The translations under genes and the position numbers were made by a program. Positions 1 through 6,213 of a stretch of DNA of 6,271 nucleotides are shown in pieces (positions within the stretch are counted from its first letter, which is position 1; each line of letters starts with the position of its first letter). This DNA comes from Proteobacteria bacterium SPGG2. Lineage in GTDB: Bacteria > Pseudomonadota > Gammaproteobacteria > Acidiferrobacterales > SPGG2. Under the pieces are notes generated by a model that saw only the letters and a list, made by a program, of their open reading frames with translations, searched no databases and had not been told where the DNA came from. The stretch spans positions 1 through 6,271 of the forward strand of contig LXTK01000251.1 in NCBI GenBank assembly GCA_001643475.1, in the 5' to 3' direction.

Positions 1-214
1 CGAGGATCGCGATCGATTGGGTGAGGATGGTACCGTCCTCTAACTGCAACGCGGGAACCAGTCCCTGTGGGTTTATTTTCAGATAGCCTGCCGCTACTTC
101 CTCATCCTTGAGCAGGTCGACGGTTATTCTTTCGTACCGAATACCCTTAAGGTTTAGCGCAATACGCACCCGGTAGCTGGCCGATGATCGGAAATAGTCG
201 TAAAGTTTGAGCAA
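1..214 (-). CDS. maiA: maleylacetoacetate isomerase (zeta-class GST), N-terminal part
   Basis: Cytosolic glutathione-dependent isomerase that converts maleylacetoacetate to fumarylacetoacetate, the step between HmgA and FahA. Only the first 71 codons are inside the window; the family is usually about 210-220 residues. Seen: an N-terminal thioredoxin-fold start with the zeta-class signature SSASYRVRIAL (residues 10-20), NPQGLVPAL with the cis-proline (49-57), and Gln66-Ser67, the usual glutathione-contacting pair. The cysteine of the eukaryotic SSC motif is alanine here, as I recall for many bacterial members. The start is a TTG at 214, 5 nt after the fahA stop; it puts the conserved LKLYDYFRSS where family members begin, and no in-frame ATG or GTG lies nearby upstream. 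No clear Shine-Dalgarno is visible, so translation is probably coupled to fahA. Family assignment is firm; the exact start is less so. Confidence 0.93.
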   Translation of the reverse strand, partial: MLKLYDYFRSSASYRVRIALNLKGIRYERITVDLLKDEEVAAGYLKINPQGLVPALQLEDGTILTQSIAIL

Positions 215-219
215 CGCGA

Positions 220-1203
220 CTACGCCGGGGTGTACTGCGAAACGGTTTGATCTATGGCGCCGAATATACTTTCTTGGTTGGCGTTTAACATTTCTATTTT
301 GATTCGGTCACCGAATTTCATGAAAGGGGTTTTGGCTTCGCCCTGATTGATAGTTTCCAGCATACGTACTTCGGCCAGACAACAGGATCCGTTGGATCGG
401 TCACGGTTGGAGATTGTGCCAGAGCCAATGATGGTGCCCGCCCCGAGTGGGCGCGATTTCGCGGCGTGGGCGATCAAAGTCGGAAAATCGAAGGTCATAT
501 CAACCCCCGCATTAGGGGCACCGATACGGTTACCGTTGAGCTCGGCAATTAGCGGCAGATGCAGTTTCTTGCCATCCCAGGCGTTGCCTAGTTCGTCAGG
601 TGTTACCGCAACTGGGGAAAACGCGCTCGAGGGTTTGGATTGAAAAAAGCCGAAACCCTTGGCGAGCTCTCCAGGAATCAGATTACGCAATGAGACGTCG
701 TTAACCAACATGAACAGTCTGATGAAATCAGATGCGTGCTCGGCGGTTACCCCCATGGGCACGTCATCGGCGATCACCGTAATCTCAGCTTCGAAATCGA
801 TACCCCAGTCCTCACTGATCACTTCAATATTGTCATTGGGCCCGATGAATTGGTCCGAACCGCCCTGATACAACAGTGGGTCGTGCCAAAAACTATCGGG
901 AAGTTCGGCGCCACGCGCCTTACGTACCAACTCGACGTGGTTCACATAAGCGCTACCGTCGGCCCACTGGTAAGCCCTGGGTAAGGGTGCGGCGCAGTCT
1001 GATGTCTTGAAAGGTAAGCCTTTGGCTTGATTCTCGTTCAACTCCCGGTATGCGTTCGATAGTGCAGGGTAGGCGTCGCTCCAACTATCCAGGGCGGCCT
1101 GCATGGTCGTTGCGATCGACGTGACAGGTTGCATACGTTGCAAGTCACGACTCACGACCACTAGTTGTCCATCGCGGCCATATTTTAGGGAAGCCAGTTT
1201 CAT
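220..1203 (-). CDS. fahA: fumarylacetoacetase (fumarylacetoacetate hydrolase family)
   Basis: Hydrolyses fumarylacetoacetate to fumarate and acetoacetate, the last step of tyrosine degradation. The protein is 327 residues, the shorter bacterial type rather than the ~420-residue animal type. Seen: the metal-binding E-x-E in IDFEAEITVI (Glu138, Glu140), Asp169 in LVNDVSLRN, lysines 182 and 190 in KGFGFFQSK, and GTISN (262-266), which together form the FAH-fold active site. The first metal-ligand Asp of the mouse enzyme appears to fall in YVNHVE near residues 86-91; that alignment is by eye. The frame stays open upstream to 1386, but those 61 extra residues lie inside hmgA in another frame and look nothing like the family. 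ATG at 1203 gives the normal MKLASLKYG start. It overlaps the hmgA stop as ATGA (1200-1203), so translational coupling is expected. General FAH-family activity is certain; the specific substrate is inferred from the operon. Confidence 0.95.
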   Translation of the reverse strand: MKLASLKYGRDGQLVVVSRDLQRMQPVTSIATTMQAALDSWSDAYPALSNAYRELNENQAKGLPFKTSDCAAPLPRAYQWADGSAYVNHVELVRKARGAELPDSFWHDPLLYQGGSDQFIGPNDNIEVISEDWGIDFEAEITVIADDVPMGVTAEHASDFIRLFMLVNDVSLRNLIPGELAKGFGFFQSKPSSAFSPVAVTPDELGNAWDGKKLHLPLIAELNGNRIGAPNAGVDMTFDFPTLIAHAAKSRPLGAGTIIGSGTISNRDRSNGSCCLAEVRMLETINQGEAKTPFMKFGDRIKIEMLNANQESIFGAIDQTVSQYTPA

Positions 1204-2336
1204 TTCTCTTTTTTGGAATTGCGCCAGGACGAGACGTAGCCCTCCCACTCGACCGACATTGCGTTCGGCGTGATTTGTAATGCATCGCGGGTATCTATCA
1301 TGACCGCGACTTCGTCGGTTTCCTTTTTGGCGTGCTTCTGACCCGCGGCAAACGCCTTCGGATGCGGACCGTGGGTAAATCCGCACGGATGTAAGGTCAT
1401 CATGCCGGGGTGAATGTTGTCGCGGCTAAAAAAATCGCCATTGTGATAAAAAATTAGTTCGTCGAAGTCATCGTTGCTGTGATAGAACGGTACTTTGAGT
1501 GCACCCGGATCGGATTCAATCGGCCGTGGACAGAACGTACAGACGACGAAACGATTTCCGACAAATGTGGTGTGTGCGGACGGTGGTAGATGATAGCGAT
1601 GGCTCATCAACGGCCTAATATCTCGCCAGTTGATTTTGACAACGATTAACTCGCCCTTCCATCCCTGCACGTCCAGCGGATTAAAGGGGTAGCGGATGGT
1701 CGATATCTGATTATTTCGTTTTACCAGTACGTTCCAGGGGTTTTCTCCTTGTTGTTGTTTGAATGTGGCATCCAGATGTGGTGTGTCTAGGATGGCAGGA
1801 TCGAATATCGCATGCGGACCGACAATACCCTTATCCGGTAGTTGGTAGCTGCTGTTGGTTGCTTCGATCATCAATAAAGTGGTCGGCTGCGAGATTTGCA
1901 AACGCCACATGGTTCCTCGCGGCAATAGAATATAGTCGCCTTCGGTAAATGTGAGGTGACCGAAATCACAGAACAGTGAGCCGCCACCTGCGTGTACAAA
2001 CAGCAACTCGTCACCATCACTGTTACGTGCCAGATATGTCATATCCTCATGGCACCGCCACAGACGAATTCGACAGTGATTATTGAAGAGCAATGGTTCC
2101 ACGTCCCATGCGATGGCGTCGGTGGCCGTCAGTTTGTTGGTATCGAAAGCGCGCGGCCGTAGTGGTCCTTCGAACTCTATCCACTCTGTTGGCGGGTGGC
2201 TGTGATAGAGATGTGTGGCGGGGCCGAAGAAGCCTTCTTTGCCCATTTCTCGCTCAAAGCAGCCATCTGGAATATCGGCGTGCGCCTGGCGCGAGGCATT
2301 GCCTTCGATACGCGGGAAGCGAATCCAGTTTCTCAT
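1200..2336 (-). CDS. hmgA: homogentisate 1,2-dioxygenase
   Basis: Fe(II) cupin-fold dioxygenase that opens the ring of homogentisate to maleylacetoacetate. The protein is 378 residues, clearly shorter than the ~430-445 residue form of Pseudomonas and animals. It belongs to the shorter bacterial branch that has YHLHPPT-like and YHSN motifs. Seen: THLYHSHPPTEW near residues 41-52, the cupin stretch GDELLFVHAGGGSLFCDFG (108-126), and YHSNDDFDELIFY with His286 and Glu293 as iron ligands. THGPHP follows, with His322 as the third ligand, and His249 in YHLPPSAH is a likely catalytic histidine. His286 to Glu293 is one residue longer than the H-x5-E of the human enzyme. ATG at 2336 follows the hpd stop by 9 nt and has AGGA 7 nt upstream, overlapping that stop. 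Iron-ligand roles are inferred by alignment to the known family; operon context supports the function strongly. Confidence 0.95.
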   Translation of the reverse strand: MRNWIRFPRIEGNASRQAHADIPDGCFEREMGKEGFFGPATHLYHSHPPTEWIEFEGPLRPRAFDTNKLTATDAIAWDVEPLLFNNHCRIRLWRCHEDMTYLARNSDGDELLFVHAGGGSLFCDFGHLTFTEGDYILLPRGTMWRLQISQPTTLLMIEATNSSYQLPDKGIVGPHAIFDPAILDTPHLDATFKQQQGENPWNVLVKRNNQISTIRYPFNPLDVQGWKGELIVVKINWRDIRPLMSHRYHLPPSAHTTFVGNRFVVCTFCPRPIESDPGALKVPFYHSNDDFDELIFYHNGDFFSRDNIHPGMMTLHPCGFTHGPHPKAFAAGQKHAKKETDEVAVMIDTRDALQITPNAMSVEWEGYVSSWRNSKKEK

Positions 2337-2345
2337 CGGTGCATC

Positions 2346-3401
2346 CTAGGTCTGCCCTAAGACACCGCGGCGAATCTGATCTTCTTCCATAGATTCGAAC
2401 AGTGCCTTGAAATTGCCTTCGCCGAAACCCTCATTACCCTTGCGTTGGATGATCTCGAAGAAGATCGGGCCGATCTGATTGGTGGTGAAGATCTGGAGCA
2501 ACGTGCCCTGACCTTCGGTCGGTGCACCATCGATCAGGATTTGACGCTTGGCGAGTTCGGCTACATTTTCGCCGTGGCCGGGCAGGCGTCGGTCGATTTG
2601 TTCGTGGTAGGTATCGGGTATCCGCTGAAACTCGATGTTGTTACTACGCAGCGTATCTACGGTGTAGAAGATATCATCCGTGCCTAAGGCGATGTGTTGG
2701 ATGCCCTCACCTTTGTATTCACGCAAATACTCTTCGATTTGCGACTTGTCGTCCTGCGATTCATTAATCGGGATACGGATTTTTCCACAGGGGCTGGTCA
2801 TGGCGCGACTGAGTAGGCCGGTCAGCTTGCCTTCGATATCGAAGTAGCGAATCTGCTTGAAGTTGAACAAGCGCTCGTAGAATCCGGCCCATTTATCCAT
2901 GTTGCCGCGTTGCACGTTGTGAGTCAGGTGATCGATGTAAGTGAGCCCGGTACTGTTAACGAGTGCCTGATGTGGCAGCGGCTCAAAATCTACGTCGTAA
3001 ATGGTGTTAGTGCCGTAACGGTCGACCAAATAGAGTCGGCTGCCACCGATCCCCTCGATGGCGGGAATATTCAATTCCATTGGCCCTGGCATCTGTTGGA
3101 TCGGTTTGGCCCCGAGTTCGACACACCGCTTGATCGCATGCTGGGCGTCGCGCACACGAAATGCGATGGCACACACCGATGGGCCATGATGTTTGGCAAA
3201 TTGTTGGGCGAAGCTGTCTGGCTCGGCGTTGATGATGAAGTTGATATCGCCCTGGGCGTGAAGCGTCACATTCTTGCTACGATGCTTGGCGACGGTGGGA
3301 AATCCCATGGATTCAAACAGTTGGCGCAACGCGGCCGGGTCGGGCGCGGTGTATTCGACGAATTCGAACCCATCGGTACCCATCGGGTTGTCATGGAGCA
3401 T
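2346..3401 (-). CDS. hpd: 4-hydroxyphenylpyruvate dioxygenase
   Basis: Fe(II) dioxygenase that converts 4-hydroxyphenylpyruvate, the transamination product of tyrosine, to homogentisate. The protein is 351 residues, typical for bacterial HPPD (about 350-360). It has two vicinal-oxygen-chelate halves. The iron ligands are visible in the C-terminal half: His158 in YIDHLTHNV, His236 in GIQHIALGTDD and Glu316 in GPIFFEIIQR. The closing GNEGFGEGNFKALFES (322-337) is the family's C-terminal signature. The frame runs back to 3473, but ATG at 3401 is chosen. It gives the usual MLHDNPMGTDGFEFVEY start and has GGAGGT 9 nt upstream, and the 24 extra residues would be encoded by the operator region. A GTG at 3407 is only 3 nt from that Shine-Dalgarno and is unlikely. 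First gene of the homogentisate operon, probably repressed by the divergent MarR protein. Confidence 0.97.
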   Translation of the reverse strand: MLHDNPMGTDGFEFVEYTAPDPAALRQLFESMGFPTVAKHRSKNVTLHAQGDINFIINAEPDSFAQQFAKHHGPSVCAIAFRVRDAQHAIKRCVELGAKPIQQMPGPMELNIPAIEGIGGSRLYLVDRYGTNTIYDVDFEPLPHQALVNSTGLTYIDHLTHNVQRGNMDKWAGFYERLFNFKQIRYFDIEGKLTGLLSRAMTSPCGKIRIPINESQDDKSQIEEYLREYKGEGIQHIALGTDDIFYTVDTLRSNNIEFQRIPDTYHEQIDRRLPGHGENVAELAKRQILIDGAPTEGQGTLLQIFTTNQIGPIFFEIIQRKGNEGFGEGNFKALFESMEEDQIRRGVLGQT

Positions 3402-3416
3402 AGTCACGAAACCTCC
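3399..3416 (-). promoter_or_regulatory. Shine-Dalgarno that fixes the hpd start
   Basis: GGAGGT (bases 3411-3416 read on the minus strand) lies 9 nt before the ATG at 3401. It supports that start over the in-frame GTG at 3407 and over the longer upstream reading. Confidence 0.75.
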
Positions 3417-3439
3417 ACCGTTGTTCTCGGGGTGGATTC

Positions 3440-3468
3440 TTGCAGTGAGCCGAAAATCCACATATAGT
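3440..3468 (+). promoter_or_regulatory. candidate sigma-70 promoter for the marR-kynA transcript
   Basis: TTGCAG (3440-3445) and TATAGT (3463-3468) are separated by 17 nt, close to the TTGACA-N17-TATAAT consensus. The -10 element lies in the left arm of operator 1, so a bound repressor would block it. Predicted start is about 3475, giving a leader of roughly 46 nt before marR. A perfect TATAAT at 3481-3486 is another possible -10 but has no recognisable -35. Based on sequence inspection only. Confidence 0.6.
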
Positions 3469-3483
3469 TTCAACTGAAACTAT
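3464..3483. promoter_or_regulatory. operator 1, perfect palindrome, probable MarR binding site
   Basis: ATAGTTTCAACTGAAACTAT is a perfect inverted repeat with 9-bp arms and a 2-bp centre; one more base pair on each side (3463 and 3484) also matches. Size and symmetry fit a winged-helix MarR dimer, and the site lies between the regulator gene and its probable target operon. It overlaps the -10 of the marR promoter and the predicted hpd transcription start. Confidence 0.85.
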
Positions 3484-3510
3484 AATAGTTCCACATGAAA
3501 CTATTTGCAA
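3482..3510 (-). promoter_or_regulatory. candidate sigma-70 promoter for the hpd operon
   Basis: Read on the minus strand, TTGCAA (3505-3510) is followed after 17 nt by TATTAT (3482-3487). Operator 2 fills the spacer and operator 1 lies across the predicted start near 3475. The hpd leader would be about 74 nt. The layout is that expected for repression by steric block. It is a motif match, not mapped. Confidence 0.6.
3485..3504. promoter_or_regulatory. operator 2, near-perfect palindrome, probable MarR binding site
   Basis: ATAGTTCCACATGAAACTAT repeats operator 1 with one mismatch between its arms (C for T at 3491) and a different 2-bp centre. The flanking pair 3484/3505 also matches. Its centre is 21 bp from that of operator 1, two helical turns, so two dimers would sit on the same face of the DNA. 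It occupies the spacer of the predicted hpd promoter. Confidence 0.82.
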
Positions 3511-3520
3511 GAGGGCGTCA

Positions 3521-3985
3521 ATGGACACCGATGATACGTTGGTACTGGAATCTTTCCTGCCGTACCGCCTGTCGGTATTGTCGAATCGGGTGAGCTCGAC
3601 TATTGCCGCGCTTTATGCGGATCGTTTCAGCCTGACGATTCCCGAATGGCGGGTTATTGCCGTATTAGGTCGATTTCCCGACTTGTCGGCGGCCGAGCTA
3701 GTGCAAAGAACTGAAATGGATAAGGTGGCGATTAGCCGTGCGGTATCCAGGCTTCTTAAGACGGGTCGCATACGCCGGCGGGTGTTTCCCGATGACAGGC
3801 GGCGCTCACTGCTTGAACTATCTAAGGCAGGCCAGAAGGTATATCAACAGATTGTCCCGCTCGCGCGATCGTATGAACAAGGGTTGCTAAGCGCGTTGAG
3901 CCAGCGTCAAAAAAACACGCTAGATAGTCTGCTCAACACCTTGCTCGCGAGGTCGTTGGAAATGAAGGAAATCGAACCGCGATGA
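3521..3985 (+). CDS. MarR-family transcriptional regulator
   Basis: A 154-residue winged-helix regulator of the usual MarR length. Seen: an N-terminal dimerisation helix region (about 10-35), a helix-turn-helix near 55-84 (LSAAELVQRTEMDKVAISRA, then SRLLKTGRI), and a wing at 85-100 with the DDRRR sequence (91-95) that MarR proteins use in the DNA minor groove. A C-terminal dimerisation helix follows. GAGG at 3511-3514 lies 6 nt before the ATG. Two palindromes between it and hpd are the obvious operators, so I infer it represses the divergent hpd operon and its own operon, released by a pathway intermediate. The inducer cannot be read from the sequence; homogentisate, 4-hydroxyphenylpyruvate or kynurenine are candidates. 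It ends in a 4-nt ATGA overlap with kynA, tying the regulator to tryptophan catabolism. The family is certain; the target set is inferred. Confidence 0.93.
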   Translation: MDTDDTLVLESFLPYRLSVLSNRVSSTIAALYADRFSLTIPEWRVIAVLGRFPDLSAAELVQRTEMDKVAISRAVSRLLKTGRIRRRVFPDDRRRSLLELSKAGQKVYQQIVPLARSYEQGLLSALSQRQKNTLDSLLNTLLARSLEMKEIEPR

Positions 3986-5055
3986 ATTACGCAGATTATC
4001 TAAAACTCGATCAACTACTTTCGATTCAACAGCCGGAAAGCGATCGGCTTGGTCGACCTGCGAGAGACGAACTCTTGTTTATCATCGTGCACCAGGCTTA
4101 CGAGCTTTGGTTTAAGCAGATCTTGAACGAGCTGGACGTTGCTGATCAGGCTTTCACTGAGGACCACGTTGACGACGCTGATATCGGCAAGGTGGTTCAT
4201 GCGTTGGATCGAATCGCCGTTGTACTGCGCGTATTGGTAAACCAGATCGATATACTGGAAACCATGACGCCACTCGATTTTCTCGAGTTTCGCGATCTAC
4301 TGATTCCGGCCTCTGGATTCCAAAGTGCACAGTTCCGACAGATAGAAGTACGTTTGGGTTTAATGCCTGAAGCCCGTATAAGTTTTAACGGGCAGTCTTA
4401 TAAGAGCAAGCTACGGGCGATTGATCAACGACTATTGTCGAAGCTTGAGTCGCAGTCGTCGTTGGCAGATCGCGTAGAAACCTGGTTATTGCGCACCCCG
4501 TTTGTAGTCTGGAAGGATTGGGATTTCGAAGACGCATACTCGCGAGCAGTAGCAACGATGTTCGCAAACGAAAGGCACATGATTAGCGAGAATCCTGAAC
4601 TAGACCAAGAGCAACATGATCGACAACTGAGAAATGTAGAGCAGTCTGAAGACGCATTTAGATCCATACTGCAGCCTGTTGATGGCACCGTAGCCGCACC
4701 GGGCTGGCGTTTTCGCCCGCAAGCGCTATTGGCCGCTCTATTTATCAATCTCTATCGCGATGAGCCAGCGTTACAGCTACCGTATCGATTGCTGACAGCT
4801 TTGATGGACATCGATGAGCTACTAAGTACCTGGCGCCATCGGCATGCGTTAATGGTACAGCGCATGATCGGGCGTAAGATCGGCACCGGCGGGTCCTCGG
4901 GCCATGATTACTTGAAGAACTCGGCTGAAAAACACCGGATGTTTGGTGATTTGTTTGCCTTAGCAACGTTTTTGATCCCGCGATCGGCGCTGCCACCGCT
5001 TCCACCCCATGTCCAGCGAGCAATGCGCTATCAATATACTGACACAGCGAGCTGA
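3982..5055 (+). CDS. kynA: tryptophan 2,3-dioxygenase
   Basis: Cytosolic haem dioxygenase that converts L-tryptophan to N-formylkynurenine, the first step of the kynurenine pathway. The protein is 357 residues, longer than the ~280-300 residue Xanthomonas-type enzyme and nearer the longer TDO forms. Seen: ELLFIIVHQAYELWFKQIL (30-48) with Phe33 and distal-pocket His37, SGFQSAQFRQIEVRLG (111-126) with Arg119, the substrate-carboxylate-binding arginine, and WRHRHALMV with His288 at the position of the proximal haem ligand. RMIGRKIGTGGSSG (294-307) supplies the loop that contacts the substrate amino group. All the key residues are present, so the enzyme should be active. The ATG is inside the marR stop (ATGA, 3982-3985), and AAGGA lies 12 nt upstream, so coupled translation is likely. 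Residue roles are by alignment to known TDO structures. Confidence 0.96.
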   Translation: MNYADYLKLDQLLSIQQPESDRLGRPARDELLFIIVHQAYELWFKQILNELDVADQAFTEDHVDDADIGKVVHALDRIAVVLRVLVNQIDILETMTPLDFLEFRDLLIPASGFQSAQFRQIEVRLGLMPEARISFNGQSYKSKLRAIDQRLLSKLESQSSLADRVETWLLRTPFVVWKDWDFEDAYSRAVATMFANERHMISENPELDQEQHDRQLRNVEQSEDAFRSILQPVDGTVAAPGWRFRPQALLAALFINLYRDEPALQLPYRLLTALMDIDELLSTWRHRHALMVQRMIGRKIGTGGSSGHDYLKNSAEKHRMFGDLFALATFLIPRSALPPLPPHVQRAMRYQYTDTAS

Positions 5056-5061
5056 AGGGCC

Positions 5062-6213
5062 TTGAAGAGTTATAAGTCGCATTTTAGCCAGTCGCTGTTG
5101 CGAACTGGTGCGGCGCTACATTTCGCAGCCCATTCGCATCATCCCTGGCCCGATGTTTCGTTTGTAGCGCAGCAGCAGGCTTGGCAGGATGCCGCCATTC
5201 ATCTCGACCGGAAGTGGGACAATGTGGTGGCCGCGCAAGAACGGCTTGCACGCGGCCATGTGGCCCGGCACCTCAACTTACGTTCGTCCGACACCGTCGT
5301 GTTTGCCCAGAATACTCACGAGTTGTATCTGCGTCTGCTTTCTTGTTTGCCTGCCACGACAAAACCTAGAGTCTTAAGCAGTGACTCCGAGTTCCACAGC
5401 TTTTCCCGACAGAGTCGACGCCTGGCCGAAGCCGGGTCGATACAACTGGACCTGGTACCAACCAATCCGATCGCCAGTTTTGCAGACAGGTTGGTGAAGT
5501 CGGCGCAACGCTTGCAGCCGAATCTCTTGTACGTCAGTCACGTGTTTTTCGATTCCGGTTGGTCGTTTGATTCGTTTGCGTCGCTGATTGACGAAATCGA
5601 TGATCATGTCCTCGTAGTGATCGATGGTTATCATTCGTTTCTGGCACGTCCAGTAGACTGGGCGCCCTGGCAGGATCGATGCTTCTACCTGGCGGGTGGA
5701 TACAAGTATGCTATGGCCGGAGAGGGGTGCTGTTTCATGCACTGTCCGCCGAACTATGGTGCGCGACCGATTAACACCGGTTGGTATGCAAGCTTCGGGT
5801 CGCTGGCGCAGCCGCAAGAACAGATCACGTATCCGGCAGACGGACAGCGCTTTAGAGGTTCTACCTACGACCCAACGTCGATCTATCGCTTCAATGCAGT
5901 GATGCAATGGATGCTCGACCAGGGCTTGGATGCGGCGACGTTATATCGACGTTCTATGGAGGTCCAGGATTTATTTCTCGCGGCGGTTGAAACGAAAGAC
6001 CTGTGTATCGGCACTCTACTATCGAACCCTGACGGCAGTCGATTCAGTGCTGATGGTGATCGATGGTTATCATTCGTTTCTGGCACGTCCAGTAGACTGG
6101 GCGCCCTGGCAGGATCGATGCTTCTACCTGGCGGGTGGATACAAGTATGCTATGGCCGGAGAGGGGTGCTGTTTCATGCACTGTCCGCCGAACTATGGTG
6201 CGCGACCGATTAA
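5062..6213 (+). CDS. kynureninase-like class-V PLP enzyme, 3' end disrupted
   Basis: Fold-type I, class-V PLP enzyme related to kynureninase. Seen: HFAAHSHHPWPD (20-31), NTHE (84-87) at the cofactor-phosphate region, SDSEFHSFSRQ (107-117), the PLP-ring Asp188 with His191 in VIDGYHSF, Schiff-base Lys215 in GGYKYAMAGEG (compare the YKY motif of kynureninase), and RGSTYDP (265-271). It is not the standard KynU sequence type. Being 6 nt after kynA, it probably cleaves kynurenine to anthranilate and alanine, but that is inference; another PLP reaction on a tryptophan or tyrosine intermediate is possible. The start is a TTG at 5062; AAGGG at 5055-5059 is very close to it, so the start is uncertain. 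From codon 332 (base 6056) the DNA is an exact copy of an earlier part of the gene in another frame, so residues 333-383 are not a real C-terminus. The true gene ends outside the window or in missing sequence. Confidence 0.8.
   Translation: MKSYKSHFSQSLLRTGAALHFAAHSHHPWPDVSFVAQQQAWQDAAIHLDRKWDNVVAAQERLARGHVARHLNLRSSDTVVFAQNTHELYLRLLSCLPATTKPRVLSSDSEFHSFSRQSRRLAEAGSIQLDLVPTNPIASFADRLVKSAQRLQPNLLYVSHVFFDSGWSFDSFASLIDEIDDHVLVVIDGYHSFLARPVDWAPWQDRCFYLAGGYKYAMAGEGCCFMHCPPNYGARPINTGWYASFGSLAQPQEQITYPADGQRFRGSTYDPTSIYRFNAVMQWMLDQGLDAATLYRRSMEVQDLFLAAVETKDLCIGTLLSNPDGSRFSADGDRWLSFVSGTSSRLGALAGSMLLPGGWIQVCYGRRGVLFHALSAELWCATD
5617..5832 (+). repeat. direct repeat, copy 1 (in frame in the kynureninase-like gene)
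   Basis: This 216-bp stretch encodes residues 186-257 of the kynureninase-like protein, including Asp188, His191 and Lys215. It is identical, base for base, to 6056-6271. Its reading frame is intact and the protein motifs are continuous with both flanks, so this is the original copy. Confidence 0.97.

Noticed and set aside
1196..1202. AGTTTCA, resembling an operator half-site near the fahA start
   Set aside because: It has no inverted partner and lies within coding sequence; a 7-bp match is expected by chance.
1204..1386. 61-residue N-terminal extension of the fahA frame
   Set aside because: It lies inside hmgA in another frame, is rich in Arg and low in family-like sequence, and the ATG at 1203 gives the normal FAH start with an ATGA overlap.
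2910..3467. 185-codon plus-strand open frame opposite hpd
   Set aside because: It is antisense to a well-conserved enzyme and shows no recognisable domain; it is explained by the codon bias of hpd.
3402..3473. 24-residue N-terminal extension of hpd
   Set aside because: It would begin inside operator 1; the Shine-Dalgarno and family start point to ATG 3401.
5056..5061. Possible terminator or promoter between kynA and the kynureninase-like gene
   Set aside because: The gap is only 6 nt, with no hairpin or T-run seen, so the genes are read as one operon.
5374..5907. 177-codon minus-strand open frame, partly repeated at 6044-6256
   Set aside because: It is antisense to the kynureninase-like gene. 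The matching peptides in the two frames only reflect the 216-bp direct repeat.
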